Assembly (NCBI RefSeq): GCF_042094015.1
Contig: NZ_JBELDZ010000055.1
Location: forward strand, 1 to 16,378
Length of the DNA stretch: 16,378 nt
Source: Aurantibacter sp042094015
GTDB taxonomy: Bacteria; Bacteroidota; Bacteroidia; Flavobacteriales; Flavobacteriaceae
Direction of reading: 5' to 3'
Part shown: one piece after another, positions 14,051 through 16,378 of the stretch
Position numbering within the stretch: position 1 is the stretch's first letter
Layout: every line of letters starts with the position of its first letter
The notes under the pieces: model-generated
What the model saw: the letters and a program-made list of their open reading frames with translations, nothing else
What the model was told of the DNA's origin: nothing
Database searches by the model: none
Made by a program: the position numbers and the translations under genes

Positions 14051-14815
14051 ATGAATAGAATAAACAAGAAATTAAACGAAGACAAAAAACTATTATCTAT
14101 ATATTTTTCCGCAGGATTTCCAAACTTAAACGATACAGTTTCGGTTATAGAAAACCTTGAAAAAAATGGCGCAGATATGATTGAAATAGGATTGCCATTT
14201 AGCGATCCTTTAGCCGATGGACCAACCATTCAAGAAAGTTCTACCATTGCTTTAAAAAATGGGATGACTACAGAAACGCTATTCAATCAATTAAAAGACA
14301 TTAGAAAAACCGTTTCTATTCCTTTAATTATAATGGGGTATTTTAATCCAATATTGCAATATGGCGTAGAAGCTTTTTGCAGGAAATGTGAAGAAGTTGG
14401 TATAGATGGCTTAATTATTCCTGATTTACCAGTAGATGTTTACAATGAAGCATACAAAACTACTTTTGAAAAATACGGACTAATAAATGTATTTTTAATT
14501 ACACCACAAACAAGTATAGAACGCATTAACTTTATAGATTCTATTTCTAATGGGTTTATTTATATGGTTAGTAGTTCAAGTGTAACTGGAAGCAGTTCTG
14601 GATTTGGAAAAGAACAAATCGATTACTTTAAACGTATAGCAGATATGAATCTTCAAAACCCACAAATTATAGGATTTGGAATTTCTGACAACGAAACATT
14701 TAAACAGGCTACCACTTATGCAAAAGGTGCAATTATTGGGTCTGCTTTTATTAAACATTTGCATAAAAATGGAAATTCTAATATTGATGCTTTTACAAAA
14801 AGCATCTTAAATTAA
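14051..14815 (+). CDS. trpA: Tryptophan synthase alpha chain
   Basis: A 254-residue TIM-barrel enzyme that cleaves indole-3-glycerol phosphate to indole and glyceraldehyde 3-phosphate; indole passes through the tunnel to TrpB. Catalytic residues are Glu45 (MIEIGLPFSDP) and Asp56 (LADGPTIQ). The IIMGYFNPILQYG, DGLIIPDLPVD and FLITPQTSIERI segments are the usual barrel signatures. Loop 6 reads SSSSVTGSSSGFG in place of the proteobacterial SRxGVTG, and GFGISDNE and GAIIGSAFIK form the phosphate site. It is slightly shorter at the N-terminus than enterobacterial TrpA. Last gene of the operon, followed by a strong terminator. Confidence 0.97.
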   Translation: MNRINKKLNEDKKLLSIYFSAGFPNLNDTVSVIENLEKNGADMIEIGLPFSDPLADGPTIQESSTIALKNGMTTETLFNQLKDIRKTVSIPLIIMGYFNPILQYGVEAFCRKCEEVGIDGLIIPDLPVDVYNEAYKTTFEKYGLINVFLITPQTSIERINFIDSISNGFIYMVSSSSVTGSSSGFGKEQIDYFKRIADMNLQNPQIIGFGISDNETFKQATTYAKGAIIGSAFIKHLHKNGNSNIDAFTKSILN

Positions 14816-14853
14816 GATTTGTAAAAAATTATAGTTTTAAGTTAAAAGCTACC

Positions 14854-14890
14854 AAAAGCCTAAATTATTAATTAATTTAGGCTTTTTATT
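14854..14890 (+). terminator. Terminator of the trp operon
   Basis: A perfect 14-bp stem, AAAAGCCTAAATTA (14854-14867) / TAATTTAGGCTTTT (14873-14886), with a 5-base loop and a T-rich tail. It ends about 13 bases before the trmL ATG, so it also forms the start of any read-through leader of trmL. Confidence 0.9.
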
Positions 14891-14900
14891 TATACAACCT

Positions 14901-15356
14901 ATGCCTTTAAATATTGTTTTAATTGAACCAGAAATACCAAATAATACAGGTAATATTGGTAGACTTGCATTAGCTTCTGGAAGTAACCTACATTTAGTTA
15001 AACCTTTTGGCTTTGAACTTAGCGACAAAAGGTTAAAGCGTGCAGGATTAGATTACTGGCAACACCTTAATGTTATTTATTACGACAATTTAAACGACTT
15101 TTTAAATAAGAATAAAGAATCTAACATGGTATTCCTATCTAGCAACGGAACAAAAAAACATTGGGATATTAATTTTAAAGATAATTTATTTTTAGTGTTT
15201 GGTAAAGAATCTGTTGGATTGCCTAAAGGTTTAATTAAAAATGAAGAAAATAAACTATTTAAAATCCCTTTGTATCATGATAAAATAAGAAGTTTAAATT
15301 TAGCAAATGCAGTTGGAATTTGTATTTATGAAGGATTAAGACAGTTAGAATTATAA
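14901..15356 (+). CDS. trmL: tRNA (cytidine/uridine 34-2'-O)-methyltransferase
   Basis: A 151-residue SPOUT-class methyltransferase that 2'-O-methylates the wobble nucleotide of tRNA-Leu isoacceptors using S-adenosylmethionine. The N-terminus LNIVLIEPEIPNNTGNIGRLA is the TrmL/YibK signature. The trefoil-knot cofactor site is formed by LVFGKESVGLPKG (98-110) and IRSLNLANAVGICIYEGLRQ (129-148). Length matches YibK-type minimal proteins, which act as homodimers. The start is fixed by the family motif at residue 3. It lies directly behind the trp terminator with no clear promoter of its own. Its stop codon shares one base with the ATG of the following gene (TAATG), indicating translational coupling. 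Confidence 0.95.
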   Translation: MPLNIVLIEPEIPNNTGNIGRLALASGSNLHLVKPFGFELSDKRLKRAGLDYWQHLNVIYYDNLNDFLNKNKESNMVFLSSNGTKKHWDINFKDNLFLVFGKESVGLPKGLIKNEENKLFKIPLYHDKIRSLNLANAVGICIYEGLRQLEL

Positions 15357-16378
15357 TGAAATACACTTCTGCTATTTTTAATAAAGGTTATAACCTAAAA
15401 CTTATTATTATTTGCTCTATACTTTTAGCGTTATATTACCCATTAGTAAGTCCTTTTGGTTTAGCTATTTCCCCAGATTCCTCGTCTTATCTTCAAGTTG
15501 CTAAATCACTTTTAGATGGAGAAGGGTTTTATAGTAAAACTGGTGAATTTGTTAAACATTGGCCTCCAATTTACAGTATTCTAATTGCCCTAACATCTAA
15601 ACTTACTTTTACAAATGTAATAACCGCAGGGTTTATTCTAAATGGTATAACATTAATTGTCTCATATGTTTTTGGATATAAAATATTAAAACTATTAAAA
15701 TTAGATCAAACTCTTTGCTACAGTATTCCTTTTTTAATGGTGATATCTAAAGCATATATAATGATTGCTTTTATGCTTTCAGAAAGCTTATTTTTAGCCT
15801 TAGAACTAATAACGTTATTCTATTTTATAAAATGGCAAAAAAGCTCAAACCTCAAAACCCTAATTAGTTTTAGTCTACTTTGTAGTTTACTATTAATTAC
15901 CCGTTATGCTGCTGTTGGGATAATTGGAGGTTTTTTAATTTTTGAATTATTTTTTGGTAAAAAAAACACAATTCAAAATTTAAAAAATTGCTTTACAATA
16001 GGTTTGATTAGTCTTATAGGAATAATTTCTTGGTTGGTTTACGTGAAATTAAAAACTGATACTACAGAAGTTAGACATATTGGAGTTCATATTTTATCCT
16101 TTAATAAATTTATTGGAATTTTTAAAAACATAGGCATAATGTTTATTAAAAAGTCGTTTATAATTCTAGGCTTTTACCTGCTATTTGTTATTGGAATAAT
16201 AATAAATCTAAAACAAATTAAAAACTATTCAAAAGAACTAAAGAAGCATTTTAACGAACACCAAAAACATCTTATTCTATTTACAATATTAAGTTGTATT
16301 TATATTATTTTCATAATAATAAGCATGTCCTTTTTCGATAAAAAAACACCACCAAGCAGTCGTATTCTTTGCTTAATA
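15356..16378 (+). CDS. Multi-spanning GT-C-like membrane glycosyltransferase, C-terminus beyond window
   Basis: The frame opens at ATG 15356 and stays open for 341 codons to the window edge, so the end is missing. The protein is strongly hydrophobic with about eight or more membrane spans. A first span (about 15-33) leads into an extracytoplasmic loop ISPDSSSYLQVAKSLLDGEGF, then HWPPIYSIL. An Asp in the first loop (here Asp41) followed by a helix and a P-rich turn is the usual layout of GT-C fold glycosyltransferases of the PMT/ArnT type, which use lipid-linked sugar donors. LLITRYAAVGIIGG further on also fits. Donor and acceptor cannot be told. The start overlaps the trmL stop by one base, so the two are co-transcribed. 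It could instead be a related uncharacterised membrane protein of the same superfamily. Confidence 0.75.
   Translation, partial: MKYTSAIFNKGYNLKLIIICSILLALYYPLVSPFGLAISPDSSSYLQVAKSLLDGEGFYSKTGEFVKHWPPIYSILIALTSKLTFTNVITAGFILNGITLIVSYVFGYKILKLLKLDQTLCYSIPFLMVISKAYIMIAFMLSESLFLALELITLFYFIKWQKSSNLKTLISFSLLCSLLLITRYAAVGIIGGFLIFELFFGKKNTIQNLKNCFTIGLISLIGIISWLVYVKLKTDTTEVRHIGVHILSFNKFIGIFKNIGIMFIKKSFIILGFYLLFVIGIIINLKQIKNYSKELKKHFNEHQKHLILFTILSCIYIIFIIISMSFFDKKTPPSSRILCLI

Noticed and set aside
1..16378. CRISPR array, insertion sequence, prophage or integration site
   Set aside because: No regularly spaced repeats, transposase, integrase or flanking direct repeats were seen; the region downstream of ssrA, a common integration site, carries only ordinary genes.

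Overview
The window looks like chromosomal DNA from a member of the Flavobacteriaceae (Bacteroidota). This rests on several things visible in the sequence: a very low G+C content; promoters of the Bacteroidota type (TAnnTTTG at -7, best seen as TTTG-N20-TATATTTG ahead of the trp operon); A-rich rather than Shine-Dalgarno-like start regions; a GLPGLI-family protein; the tmRNA tag GENNYALAA; and the trpEGDCFBA gene order. A genus cannot be named from sequence reading alone.

Left part (1-4597). The window opens in the C-terminus of a CreD-like inner-membrane protein, followed by a terminator hairpin and a small DUF2809 membrane protein. Convergent to it is a minus-strand pair: a saccharopine-dehydrogenase/AlaDH-PNT-like oxidoreductase, interrupted by a single in-frame TGA, whose 3' end overlaps a short-chain dehydrogenase gene. 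A 290-bp non-coding stretch leads to a complete tmRNA gene (ssrA) with its own terminator. A small protein of unknown function then converges on a secreted GLPGLI-family protein.

Middle part (4674-8018). A LysR-type regulator is divergent from a three-gene + strand unit: a 65-residue two-helix membrane protein, an SbtA-type sodium-dependent bicarbonate permease, and a 104-residue soluble protein of unknown family. The usual PII-like partner SbtB is not seen, and an unrelated small protein sits where it might be expected. A bidirectional terminator separates this unit from two tandem rhodanese genes on the minus strand, one cytoplasmic and one predicted lipoprotein.

Right part (8019-14887). 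This is a complete tryptophan operon, trpE-G-D-C-F-B-A, which takes chorismate to tryptophan. It is preceded by a near-consensus promoter, a 15-residue leader peptide with three consecutive Trp codons, and an intrinsic terminator, which together form a transcription attenuator. The promoter lies so close to the leader ATG that the leader mRNA should be nearly leaderless.

End (14888-16378). After the trp terminator comes trmL, a tRNA wobble-ribose methyltransferase. It overlaps by one base a multi-spanning GT-C-like membrane protein that runs off the window.

Most of the window is housekeeping. The parts that merit a second look are the nonsense codon, the compact trp attenuator, and the SbtA locus with its two unknown small proteins.
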